Source of the DNA: Streptomyces muensis | GTDB lineage: Bacteria > Actinomycetota > Actinomycetes > Streptomycetales > Streptomycetaceae | Direction of reading: 5' to 3' | Assembly (NCBI RefSeq): GCF_021474425.1 | Contig: NZ_JAKEIP010000058.1 | Location: forward strand, 1 to 38,879 | DNA length: 38,879 nucleotides | In this document: positions 23,509 to 31,763 of the stretch, piece by piece | Layout: each line of letters opens with the position of its first letter | Numbering within the stretch: the stretch's first letter is position 1 | Made by a program: the position numbers and the translations under genes | Notes under the pieces: generated by a model | The model's database searches: none | What the model was told of the DNA's origin: nothing | Seen by the model: the letters and a program-made list of their open reading frames with translations, nothing else

Positions 23509-24723
23509 TCACCAGGTGACGGGCAGCTCGTGGACCCCGTAGACCGTGGTGCTCTGCTTGAAGGTGATGTCCTCCAGCGGAACGTCGATCCGCAAGTCCG
23601 GCAGCCGCCTGAAGAGTTCGGGGAGCACGATCTGAAGTTCAGCGCGGGCCAGCGGCTGACCGAGGCACTGGTGGATGCCGTACCCGAAGGTCACGTGCTG
23701 TCGCGCGTTGGCCCGGCCGAGATCGAGGCGGTCGGGGTCGGCGAAGGCTTCCGGGTCACGGTTGGCCACGTGGAGGGGAACGATCACACCTTCACCGGCA
23801 CGGATGGTGACATCGCCGATGCGCACGTCTTCGAGGGCGTAGCGACGCAACCCGCCGTGGACGATGGCGAGGTACCGGAGCAGTTCCTCCACGGCGTTCG
23901 CCGCCTCGGCCGGGCCTGCCAGCAGGTAGGGGATCTGATCCGGGTGCTGCAGCAGGGTGATGGTGCCGAGCGCGATCATGTTCGCTGTGGTCTCGTGGCC
24001 GGCGAACAGCAGAAACGCCGCCAGATCGGCAGCGTCCCGCTCGCTGACGGCGCCGGTGTCGACATGCTCGCCGAGGCGGGTCAGGACGTCGTCACCGGGC
24101 TTGCTCCGCTTGGCCGTGAGCAGCTGGAGCAGGTAGGAGTTGAGCGCTTCCCAGGAGGCCGTGAACTGTTCCCCCGTGGACTGCAGGTCGACGAAGACCT
24201 TCGAGTGCGACTGGAAGAAGTCGTGATCCTCGTACGGCACACCCAGCAGTTCGCAGATCACCAGTGAGGGCAGTGGCAGGGCGAACCGCTCCACGAAGTC
24301 CACCGGCCCCTTCTCCCCGGTCATCTCGTCGAGGAGTTCGCGAGTGATGTCAGTGATGGCCGGACGCAGCGCGTCGATCTTCTTGACCATGAACTCGCGG
24401 GTGAGTGTGCGCCGCATCGTGGTGTGCACGGGTGGGTCGTAGTTCGCGAAGAATCCGCGCGGAGCGGGCCGCGAATCCTCTATGAAGGTCGGAAACCCGG
24501 ATCGCGACGTGTCGCTGCTGAACGCCGGGTTGCCCAGCACCGCACGGGCGTCCTCCCAGTGGGTCACCAGCCAGGCGCTGAGCCGGCCTTCCCAGATGGA
24601 GACCCGGGTGATCGGCTCCTCGTCACGCAACCGGGAGTAGACGGGCGGCGGATCGAGTGGAGCCGTCGCGGGCCGAGTAAGGACGAATTCGGAACTCGTG
24701 GCAGAGGTCATGGCGTGATCCAT
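23509..24723 (-). CDS. Cytochrome P450
   Basis: 404 residues from the ATG at 24723; an ATG four codons later (24711) is also possible. The I-helix is AGHETTANM with the oxygen-activating acid-Thr pair. VEELLRYL supplies the ExxR helix. The heme-binding loop is FGYGIHQCLGQPLAR with ligand Cys353. The overall size and IPYLLAG/EDVRIGDVTI features are those of bacterial class I CYPs; subfamily and substrate cannot be set by eye. First gene of a P450-ferredoxin-reductase operon, so it has its own electron supply. Two CTAAC-type dyads lie upstream, the nearer ending 8 bp from the start codon, so expression is probably repressed by the divergent TetR protein. Confidence 0.95.
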   Translation of the reverse strand: MDHAMTSATSSEFVLTRPATAPLDPPPVYSRLRDEEPITRVSIWEGRLSAWLVTHWEDARAVLGNPAFSSDTSRSGFPTFIEDSRPAPRGFFANYDPPVHTTMRRTLTREFMVKKIDALRPAITDITRELLDEMTGEKGPVDFVERFALPLPSLVICELLGVPYEDHDFFQSHSKVFVDLQSTGEQFTASWEALNSYLLQLLTAKRSKPGDDVLTRLGEHVDTGAVSERDAADLAAFLLFAGHETTANMIALGTITLLQHPDQIPYLLAGPAEAANAVEELLRYLAIVHGGLRRYALEDVRIGDVTIRAGEGVIVPLHVANRDPEAFADPDRLDLGRANARQHVTFGYGIHQCLGQPLARAELQIVLPELFRRLPDLRIDVPLEDITFKQSTTVYGVHELPVTW

Positions 24724-24730
24724 CCGTATG

Positions 24731-24776
24731 CGCCTAACGGTGTTAGGCGACCTGCATGGAATACTAACAGCGTTAG
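24731..24776. promoter_or_regulatory. Two dyad operators in the P450-tetR intergenic region
   Basis: Site 1 is CGCCTAAC-GGT-GTTAGGCG (24731-24749), with perfect 8-bp arms. Site 2 is CTAAC-AGC-GTTAG (24764-24776). Their centres are 30 bp apart, close to three helical turns, so two dimers could bind on the same face. Site 1 abuts the P450 start codon and site 2 overlaps a minus-strand TAGTAT -10-like box (24759-24764). Confidence 0.75.
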
Positions 24777-24878
24777 GCACTTGTCGGCAGAGAGATCTTG
24801 TGACGCGGGTCACCGCCGACGACGGCCGATGATGGAGGATCCGTTCATAGCCTGCGACGCGTGTACGAAGGAGAGACC

Positions 24879-25526
24879 TTGGGCTCGGCAGCACATGGGC
24901 AGCGCGTGCCCAACCGGCTTGGTGAAGGCGAACGTCTGCGGCAGGACATCCTGGACACGGCGACCCGCATCCTGGAGGAGTCAGGCCGCGAAGACGCCCT
25001 TTCCCTGCGTGGCATCGCCCGTGAGGTGGGCATCGCCGCACCGAGCATCTATCTGCACTTCAAGAACAAGACGGACTTGATCTGGACAGTGCTCGACACC
25101 GCCTACTCCGCCCTGGCGTCCCTCATGAGCGAGGCGGAACGTCAGGCCGCCGGCACCGGCGCGGACGCATGGGAACGGCTGAGTGCCGCCGCCGACGCCT
25201 ACCGCAGGTACGCCGTCGACAATCCACGCAGGTACCGGCTGATGTTCAGCCTGGAACAGCAGGCGTCGGTACAGCGGCACGCCACCGAGCACCATCCACT
25301 GACCCGGGTACTCCATGCGTGGACCGAGGCTGTCGAGAGGTATCTGACAGACGCCTGCCCACAACGGCGCGAGGAAGCCCAGACGATGGCGACCCTGTTG
25401 TGGACCGGCATGCACGGCCAGTTCGCACTCTGGCACACATTGCCGCACCCGTTCGCCGAGGACGACGCCATCCTTGTGGAGTTGCAGCAAGCCCTCATGA
25501 GACGGCTCCTGCTCCCCTCCGAGTGA
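24879..25526 (+). CDS. TetR-family regulator with a WHG-type ligand domain
   Basis: 215 residues from a TTG that is 5 nt after AAGGAGA; an upstream in-frame GTG at 24861 would put the ribosome site inside the gene. HTH: RQDILDTATRILEESGREDA, then LRGIAREVGIAAPSIYLHFK. The C-terminal region has WTGMHGQFALWHTLP, the signature of the TetR_C WHG domain. Divergent from the P450 operon; probable repressor of it and of itself. Confidence 0.9.
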   Translation: MGSAAHGQRVPNRLGEGERLRQDILDTATRILEESGREDALSLRGIAREVGIAAPSIYLHFKNKTDLIWTVLDTAYSALASLMSEAERQAAGTGADAWERLSAAADAYRRYAVDNPRRYRLMFSLEQQASVQRHATEHHPLTRVLHAWTEAVERYLTDACPQRREEAQTMATLLWTGMHGQFALWHTLPHPFAEDDAILVELQQALMRRLLLPSE

Positions 25527-25653
25527 TCGCCACAGCCGCTCACCGCAGGGGCCACTCCTGACCCTTGAACGAGACCGGGCCGGTGAAACGAGACCGGGCC
25601 GCGCCGACCTGCTTCGGCCGCGCGCGGCCCGCATCGCGTCGCGATCCTTGTCG

Positions 25654-26589
25654 TCACCGGGGGCACAGGGTGGCGGGGGTGAGAGTGCCGGCGGAGTAGC
25701 GAACGGGCACGGGATCGCTGAGTTCGCCGGCGAACCGGCCCTCGCGTTCTTCGAGGAAGCCGATCAGGTGCCAGGAATCGTCGACGTCCTGTACCAGGCG
25801 GGCGGCATACAGGTTCGGTACCGGGACCGGTCGAGCCTGTGCGATGTCCCAAGGGCCGGTGACGGACGGGCCCGGGACCGCCAGGATCCGACTGCTGGTG
25901 TCGTTTTCGGAGAGATTGGTGCAGAACAGGAGCAGCGGCTGGCCGTCGACGACAGCGACCTGCGGAACCTCCAGGTGACCGAAGCCGGCGGGTTCGGTCA
26001 GAGGCGGCCGGACCTCCCAGTGGAGAAGGTCCGGGGACTGAGCGTGACCAATCACTCCACGGGCACCGGAAGGGCCGGCCTTGGAGTGGGCGGTGATGAG
26101 CATGTGCCAGCCGGATCCGCCGGGATCGGGGAAGACCCACGGGTCGCGCCATGCCTCGCCCGCCCGGTCGGTCGCATCGCAGTCCTCGTACCAGGTGGCA
26201 TCCGGCTCGACCAAAGGGGCGTTCCCGTGACGACGCCAGGTGACGAGGTCGTCGGAGATCGCCAGACCTATCCGCTGGACCAGGCGCCCGTCGCCCTGGG
26301 TGACTCCGGTGTAGAAGAGGTACCAGCGGCGGTCGGGGCCCCGGACGACGTTTCCGGTCCAGATGGCGAGATCGTCCCAGGCCGGACCGTCGGCCGGGAC
26401 GAGCGCGTCCGCGGTCAGCTGCCAGGTTCGCAGGTCGGCCGAGACGGCGTGACCGACATGGGCTCGTTCGTGCCGTCGTTCGGGATCGAGCAGCGACCGT
26501 GACGCCCGCAGGAAGAAGGCGTGATGGCGGTCCTGGTCATCGCGGGCATACCAGCTGTCCCACACCCAGGCGTCGGGCAAGTGCAACAT
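25654..26589 (-). CDS. GH32-like glycoside hydrolase (five-bladed propeller)
   Basis: 311 residues from an ATG with GGAGAG upstream. The three acidic motifs of the GH32/GH68 propeller clan are present in order: WVWDSW (Asp11, nucleophile position), WRDPWVF (Asp149 in the RDP motif) and HLEVPQV (Glu207, acid/base position). IWTGNVVRGPDRRWYLFYTG and repeated blade strands fit. It lacks a signal peptide and the C-terminal beta-sandwich of typical invertases, so it is a short cytoplasmic form acting on fructosides or related sugars. An 18-bp LacI-type operator lies just upstream and a LacI regulator gene follows 84 bp upstream on the same strand. Confidence 0.85.
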   Translation of the reverse strand: MLHLPDAWVWDSWYARDDQDRHHAFFLRASRSLLDPERRHERAHVGHAVSADLRTWQLTADALVPADGPAWDDLAIWTGNVVRGPDRRWYLFYTGVTQGDGRLVQRIGLAISDDLVTWRRHGNAPLVEPDATWYEDCDATDRAGEAWRDPWVFPDPGGSGWHMLITAHSKAGPSGARGVIGHAQSPDLLHWEVRPPLTEPAGFGHLEVPQVAVVDGQPLLLFCTNLSENDTSSRILAVPGPSVTGPWDIAQARPVPVPNLYAARLVQDVDDSWHLIGFLEEREGRFAGELSDPVPVRYSAGTLTPATLCPR

Positions 26590-26607
26590 GTATCACTCTC
26601 CAGGTGA

Positions 26608-26625
26608 TGATTAATCGATTGAGCA
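26608..26625. promoter_or_regulatory. LacI-type operator, copy 1 (glycosidase promoter)
   Basis: TGATTAATCGATTGAGCA, a dyad with a central CG. It matches the copy at 27788-27805 at 15 of 18 positions. It sits 19 bp upstream of the GH32-like start codon, where binding would block transcription. Confidence 0.75.
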
Positions 26626-26673
26626 GGCGACTCACTCAGCCGTTCGCAGTCTCATGCGCGATGGGCTGCCTCG

Positions 26674-27699
26674 TCAGGTGGCGGGTTGTCCGATCGAGCC
26701 GCGTTCCCTCAGCGGCATCGGCACCCAGCGAGTGCCGGGTTCGGCGGTCTCGTCGAGGAGGAGTTCGACGGCGAGCCGGCCCATCTCCTCATGGGGCAAC
26801 GCGGCGGTGGTCAGGCCCGGGCGCAGCCATTCGGCGATCGGATCGTCATCGAACGACACGATCGAGATGTCGTCGGGGATCGCCTTCCCCGCGTCGGCTG
26901 CTGCCTGGTAGGCGCCGAAGGCGAGCCGGTCGTTCATGCAGATGACCGCTGACGGGATGCTGCCCCGCTCCAACAGGGATGTCATACCGGCATGCCCGTC
27001 ACGGGCCTCCCAGTCCCGTGTGTGTTCCGACACGGCGAGACGAAGGCCCCGGTCAGCCAGTGCCCGGCGGATGCCCCGCATACGCAGCCCCGCGGCGAGC
27101 GACCTGCGTGGACTGCGTTCGATCGACTCGATACGCCCCAGCACCGCGATGCGGCGGTGGCCTTGACCGAGCAGCGCGGCAGCCACCGCGTATCCGGCGT
27201 CCTCCTCGGCGGGCAGCACAGCGGGAAGGCCATGGGCACTGGTGGCGTTGAGGAGGACTGTGCGCGTATCCAGCAACCGCTGAGGGACGGTCAGGCGCCG
27301 ACTGTACATCGCGGCGTAGACAACCCCGTCGACCTGCCGGTGGAGCATGGCATCGATCGCGTGCCGTTCGAGTTCGGGATCACCCTGCGTCTCGGCTATC
27401 AGCAACACGTGCTCACGGTCACGTGCCACGCTGAGCGCGCCGCGGATCATGCCACCGGCGAAGCGGGTGGTGGCGACAGTGTCCGAGATGAGAGCGATCG
27501 TGGCCGTCTTCCTGATACGCAGACTGCGTGCCGCGGCATTGGGCCGGTATCCGAGTTCCTGGGCAGCGGCGAGCACACGCCTGCGGGCGTCCTCGGACAG
27601 CCGGGCGTCCTCACGCTCATTGAGAACCCATGATGCCGCCGTCGTCGACAACCCGGCATGCCGGGCCACGTCGGCCAGCGTCACTCTGCGTTGAGCCAT
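26674..27699 (-). CDS. LacI-family transcriptional regulator
   Basis: 341 residues from the ATG at 27699, preceded by GAGGGGGAG. The N-terminal HTH is VTLADVARHAGLSTTAASWV and the hinge helix region has YRPNAAARSLR. The periplasmic-binding-like effector domain follows: IALISDTVATTRFAGGMIRG, then ERGSIPSAVICMNDRLAFGA and PDDISIVSFDDDPIAEWLRP. It is upstream of the GH32-like gene and separated from it by 84 bp with an operator, so it likely represses the glycosidase in response to a sugar. Two further operator copies lie upstream of its own start. Confidence 0.93.
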   Translation of the reverse strand: MAQRRVTLADVARHAGLSTTAASWVLNEREDARLSEDARRRVLAAAQELGYRPNAAARSLRIRKTATIALISDTVATTRFAGGMIRGALSVARDREHVLLIAETQGDPELERHAIDAMLHRQVDGVVYAAMYSRRLTVPQRLLDTRTVLLNATSAHGLPAVLPAEEDAGYAVAAALLGQGHRRIAVLGRIESIERSPRRSLAAGLRMRGIRRALADRGLRLAVSEHTRDWEARDGHAGMTSLLERGSIPSAVICMNDRLAFGAYQAAADAGKAIPDDISIVSFDDDPIAEWLRPGLTTAALPHEEMGRLAVELLLDETAEPGTRWVPMPLRERGSIGQPAT

Positions 27700-27787
27700 G
27701 TGCTCCCCCTCATACTCACGGGAAGTGGCGCTGCCCGCGGCGCCATCGTACGCGGGCTTGATGCGGTCTTCGGGAACATCCATCCTG

Positions 27788-27859
27788 TGATTAATCCTTT
27801 AAGCAAGGTCGCTTGACACAGTATGCATGGAGAGCGTTCGATGCTAAAAGCATTAATCA
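27788..27859. promoter_or_regulatory. LacI-type operators, copies 2 and 3, flanking a TTGACA box
   Basis: Copy 2 is TGATTAATCCTTTAAGCA (27788-27805). Copy 3 is on the opposite strand at 27842-27859 and matches copy 2 at 16 of 18 positions. Centres are 54 bp apart. Between them is a plus-strand TTGACA (27813-27818), a -35-like box with only a weak -10 (TTCGAT) at 18 bp. This is an autoregulatory region and possibly a relic promoter for a lost plus-strand operon. Confidence 0.7.
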
Positions 27860-28347
27860 AGGCCGGAAACGTCCCGAGGCACGGACGACGTCAGCCGGAG
27901 AAGGGGCGCTCATGATCGCGGAGAAGTGGTCCGCCACGGCGTGTACGACCGCCGAGCCACCTGCTGCCAAGGGCACCGCGGCTCCGAACCATGCCAGCCA
28001 CGATTCTGAATCGTCGGCGGGTGCACTGCAAACGCCCGGGTATCCGCCTCCGTCGGCCGATACCTCGACGAGGTCGCGCGGCGGCTTATCCGCCGGTCCC
28101 TGCCCGCCCGGGGCATCCTCACCACCTCCTGCTGTCGAGCTTCCATGCCTCGGGACACGTTCCGGCGTCCCGATCATGGCTCGCGGGGTACCGGGGAGCG
28201 GGGTAGCTGCGCCGCGGTCAAGACCGGCAGGCACCCGAGCTGATACCCATGATCAGCACCGCCGCCATGGCGGATACAAGGTGCGCACCTGTGCGCGGCC
28301 TTGTCCAGTGCCCTGGCAGGCAATGAGGGCTGCTCCTGTCGGCTCTG
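27860..28347. other. Decayed or non-coding stretch
   Basis: About 490 bp downstream of the LacI-type operators. No ribosome site, no family motif on either strand. It probably held the first gene or genes of a lost operon. Confidence 0.4.
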
Positions 28348-28845
28348 TCGACGCCCTGGAGTCCGTAACGTCCACGTCGGCCTCGACCGTCGGGGCGAAC
28401 CGAACGTTCTGGACCCTCGACGACGTCAGCCTCACGGTCCAGCGAGCAACGACCATGGGGCCGGCCATCGAATCCGGATGGGGAAAGTCCAAAATCCGTA
28501 TCAGAGTTGTCCTCGGCCTCGTACCGGTCACCTCGCGCGCCATGCGCTGGGACGGTAAGGACCTCACCCGCCTCACACTGTGCGGCGGCGTGAGCTCGGC
28601 CACCGACTGCGGGTGGCGTTCCAGGACCCCCCGAGTTCACTCGACATCTCCTGCGTGCCGCGATGTCTGGGGGCGTCGGCCTCAACCCGAGGCTCCACCG
28701 CGCTACCCACACGGCTGCTCCGAGAAGGCAGCGCCAGCCAATGTCCGTCGCGCGGCCTGATGGTCCCGTCCCGGACAGTGATCTGCGACGAGACTGCCGA
28801 CGGCCTCGGCCAGGTCGTCGAAGCCCGACTCAGCTGCCTCGCGCC
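28348..28845 (+). pseudogene. Scrambled oligopeptide-type ABC transporter ATPase
   Basis: Pieces of an OppD/OppF-like ATPase occur in the right order but in different frames. LDDVSLTVQRA and a degenerate Walker A ESGWGKSK lie around 28410-28490, followed by VVLGLVPVTSRAMRWDGKDL. FQDPPSSLD (the Q-loop region) is near 28615-28646 in a second frame. RRQRQPMSVAR (from LSGGQRQR) is near 28720-28750 in a third. TVICDETADGLGQVVEAR (Walker B) is near 28780-28830. Key residues are replaced and frames shift several times, so it is non-functional. Spacing matches an intact protein, so this is decay in place rather than rearrangement. Confidence 0.65.
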
Positions 28846-29088
28846 ATCCGCACCAGCCCACTTGTCCACCACATCGTTGCTGCTCACCGCGCCGGTGAGC
28901 GGGCCCGCCGCTCACCGGCGACTGCCTGTCGCACAAGCCGTGCTCGCAGTACCGGGGGGCGTAACCACACCTGCTCGACCACGGACCGGTCATGGCCTGG
29001 CACCGCCACCCGCAATGGCAACCCGAGGGGCCCGAGAACCCCTCACCTTCCGTCTTGACAGCCACGTCGAATGCAATGGAGACACCCA

Positions 29089-30231
29089 GTGAATCGGCTC
29101 CCCGAAGGATTGGTGACCGCCGGCTTCGAGCCGGTCGCCGACGCTTTCGCCGACAACTTCGACCACCGCGGCGACACGGCGGCCTCGTGCGTCGTGTATG
29201 CCGACGGAGTCCCTGTGGTCGACATCTGGGCCGGGAAGACCGGAAGGGGTGCGTGGACACCCGAGATCCGCAATGTGGTGTTCTCCGTCAGCAAGGGCGT
29301 GACCACCATCTGCGTCCTGATGGCCGCGGAGCGAAACCTGCTCGATCTGGACGCCCGGGTCGGGGAGTACTGGCCGGACTTCGCCCAGCACGGCAAGGAG
29401 GCGACGACCGTTCGCCATCTGCTCACCCACCAGGCGGGTCTGCTCGCCCCAGAGGTGGACCTGAGCGCCCAGGACCTGCTCGCCTGGCAGCCCGTCGTCG
29501 ACCAGCTCGCCCGCCAGGCACCCGCGTGGGTCCCTGGAACCTCCTTCGCCTACCACCCGCTCACCTTCGGCTGGCTGGCGGGCGAGGTCCTTCGCCGAGC
29601 CACCGGGCAGCGCCCCGCCGAGTGGCTCCGCGACCACGTCGCCGCACCGCTCGGTCTCGCCATGACCTTCGGCGCCCTTTCGGACGCCGAGGACATGCAC
29701 CCGCTGCTGGAGGCCCTCCCGATCAGCGATCCCGACGCGGGCGCGGCGCTGGCCGAGATGCTCGCCGTCCCCATGGCCGTGCGTGCGATGAGCCTCGGTG
29801 GCCTCTTCGACGCCGCCGACATGCCCCAGACGGCCAACGGAACGGCATTCCTCGCCGCCGAGATACCCGGCGCGAACCTCGTCACGAATGCCCGCAGCCT
29901 CGCTCGTCTCTACGCCGCCACCGTGGGCACCGTTGACGGCACCCGGCTCCTCGGCGCCGACACCGTGGACGACGCTCGCCTCCCCCGCTCGACCGGACGG
30001 CCCTTCATCGGCCCCGCCGACGGCAACCGGTGGGGCACCGGATTCATGCTCGACTCGCCCCTGCGCGGCATGGCCGGTCCCGGCAGCTTCGGCCACGACG
30101 GACTCGGCGGCCAGCTCGCGTTCGCCCACCCCGAATCACGGATCGCCTTCGCTTACCAGACGGTCCGCCCCGGCGGGATCCCCGACGATCGTGCCGAAGC
30201 TCTCTGCCGCGCGCTGCGCGCCTGCCTCTGA
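29089..30231 (+). CDS. Beta-lactamase-fold serine hydrolase (EstB-like)
   Basis: 380 residues from a GTG with GGAG 8 nt upstream; an ATG at 29071 is an alternative. SVSK holds the nucleophile Ser66 and Lys69 of the SxxK motif. HLLTHQAGLLAPE, YHPLTFGWLAGEVLRRATGQ with the Tyr of the YxN-like motif, and FGHDGLGGQLAFAHP (HxG replacing KTG) are typical of class C-like esterases rather than true beta-lactamases. No signal peptide, so cytoplasmic. The next gene, an HSL-type esterase, starts 38 nt later; the pair is an operon and both may work on the same ester substrate. Confidence 0.9.
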   Translation: MNRLPEGLVTAGFEPVADAFADNFDHRGDTAASCVVYADGVPVVDIWAGKTGRGAWTPEIRNVVFSVSKGVTTICVLMAAERNLLDLDARVGEYWPDFAQHGKEATTVRHLLTHQAGLLAPEVDLSAQDLLAWQPVVDQLARQAPAWVPGTSFAYHPLTFGWLAGEVLRRATGQRPAEWLRDHVAAPLGLAMTFGALSDAEDMHPLLEALPISDPDAGAALAEMLAVPMAVRAMSLGGLFDAADMPQTANGTAFLAAEIPGANLVTNARSLARLYAATVGTVDGTRLLGADTVDDARLPRSTGRPFIGPADGNRWGTGFMLDSPLRGMAGPGSFGHDGLGGQLAFAHPESRIAFAYQTVRPGGIPDDRAEALCRALRACL

Positions 30232-30269
30232 CCACCACGAAGATCCAACCGATCACTACAGGAGATGCC

Positions 30270-31223
30270 ATGCCACTCGACCCCTTCCTCCAGCCGCTGG
30301 TCGCCTCCATGCCGCCGACGCCGGACGAGATCGCCGACTTCCCCGCTTTCCGAGCCCAGGAGCAGCAGCTCGGCGAGGCTGTGTACGTGCCCCTGATGGA
30401 AGCGGCTCCCGAGATCGCCTCCCGTCGGGTGGTCGGCATCCCGGTCGACGGGGGAACGATCGACGTAAAGGTCTTCCATCCCTTCGGCGAAGGCCCGCAC
30501 CCGGTGCACCTCTACATCCACGGCGGCGGGTGGGTCGGTGGATCCGCCAAGGACAAGCTCATCGACATCCCCTGCGCCGAGCGGGCCGCCGGCGCCGACT
30601 GCGTCGTGGTCGCGGTGGACTACCGGAAAGCGCCCGAGCATCCCTTCCCGACCGGGCTGAACGACTGCTACGCCGCTCTGCTGTGGGTGGTCGAGCACGC
30701 TGAGGAACTCGGCATCGATCCGGACCACATCACGATCGGGGGCGGATCCGCCGGTGGCAACCTCGCCGCCGCTCTCGCGCTCAAGGCCCGTGACGAGAAC
30801 GGCCCGCGGATCGCGTTCCAGTTGCTGGAGGTACCGGCGCTGGACCTCACCGGCGGACAGCCGTCCTACCAGCGGTTCGCCACCGGATACGGGCTCACCC
30901 TCGCCATGGCGGAGATGTGCGTCCGTTACTACGTGCCCGACCCGCAGGAGGTGACAAACCCCTATGCCTCGCCGCTGCTGGCGCCGGACCTCTCCGGTCT
31001 GCCGCCCGCACACATCATGTCGGCCGAGTACGACCCACTGTCCGACGACGGCGAGTTGTACGCCAAGCGACTCACCGACGCGGGGGTTCCCGCGACCTTC
31101 TCCCTCCAGCGGGGCCACATCCATGTGTCGGCGACCTTCACCAAGGTCATGGCGGCGTCGCGGGCATGGCGGGACGAGGTCCTGACCGTCCTGCGGGACG
31201 CGCACAAGACGCCTGCGGCATAG
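30270..31223 (+). CDS. Alpha/beta hydrolase (HSL-type esterase)
   Basis: 317 residues. The oxyanion motif is HGGGW, the nucleophile is in GGGSAGG (Ser160), the acid is in SAEYDPLSDDG and the His in GHIHVS. VAVDYRKAPEHPFP is typical of the HSL family. An ACAGGAG ribosome site sits 7 nt before the ATG. Second gene of the pair with the serine hydrolase. Confidence 0.92.
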   Translation: MPLDPFLQPLVASMPPTPDEIADFPAFRAQEQQLGEAVYVPLMEAAPEIASRRVVGIPVDGGTIDVKVFHPFGEGPHPVHLYIHGGGWVGGSAKDKLIDIPCAERAAGADCVVVAVDYRKAPEHPFPTGLNDCYAALLWVVEHAEELGIDPDHITIGGGSAGGNLAAALALKARDENGPRIAFQLLEVPALDLTGGQPSYQRFATGYGLTLAMAEMCVRYYVPDPQEVTNPYASPLLAPDLSGLPPAHIMSAEYDPLSDDGELYAKRLTDAGVPATFSLQRGHIHVSATFTKVMAASRAWRDEVLTVLRDAHKTPAA

Positions 31224-31763
31224 AGCCGTGCCCGCGCCCGGACTCGCCGTACAACGTCCGGTGCGCACGCTCAGGCTGCTCGGAACATGCCGCTCGGACG
31301 TTATCGAAGACCACGTGCCGATGCCCGAGCCGTCCTGAGAAGCCGAACCACCAGGGTGCGGTGGCCCGACCACGGTTGGACCACCGCGCCGCACATGGGA
31401 GTGTGTCGTTTCCAGCACCGTAACCGGTGTCGGCGATCTCCGCCCCGCCTCTCCGCCTGCCAACAGCGCAGTGAGTCGGCCGCTCTCCGCAGCCTGCCCG
31501 GCAACGCGCAGCACGACCGTCCCGACGAACGGGATGACCGACAGACACCGATCGGCCCAGGCTGAAGATCAAGGGTGTGATGCCGGCGTGGCTGCCGTGG
31601 TCGTACTGAGCCGTCGCATCGATCCGCTGTAGGGCAGGCAACAGCACCCCGGAGGCAGCCCTTGAGGCGGGGCTGTACATCAACAAGGCTACCCAGCGGA
31701 CAGCAGGTGATATCAGACCATAATAGGCACATAGGTGTGGCTCCATCACCGGCGAGGAGCAAG
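31224..31763. other. 540-bp intergenic region
   Basis: No gene can be supported. A minus-strand reading contains a short DTGYG-type string reminiscent of transposases but nothing around it confirms this. The last 60 bp (ATATCAGACCATAATAGGCA) are AT-rich and probably carry the promoter of the SpoIIE phosphatase gene. Confidence 0.45.

Noticed and set aside
25568..25600. Direct repeat AACGAGACCGGGCC twice with a 19-bp period
   Set aside because: Two copies only, between a gene end and the convergent GH32-like stop; no regulatory or structural meaning evident.
27813..28760. 315-codon plus-strand open frame
   Set aside because: Only its later part resembles a protein (ABC ATPase pieces) and that continues in other frames, so it is a pseudogene rather than a gene.
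31147..31749. Minus-strand frame with a DTGYG string suggesting a transposase
   Set aside because: Too short and isolated; flanking residues do not fit IS701 or IS4 transposases that I know.
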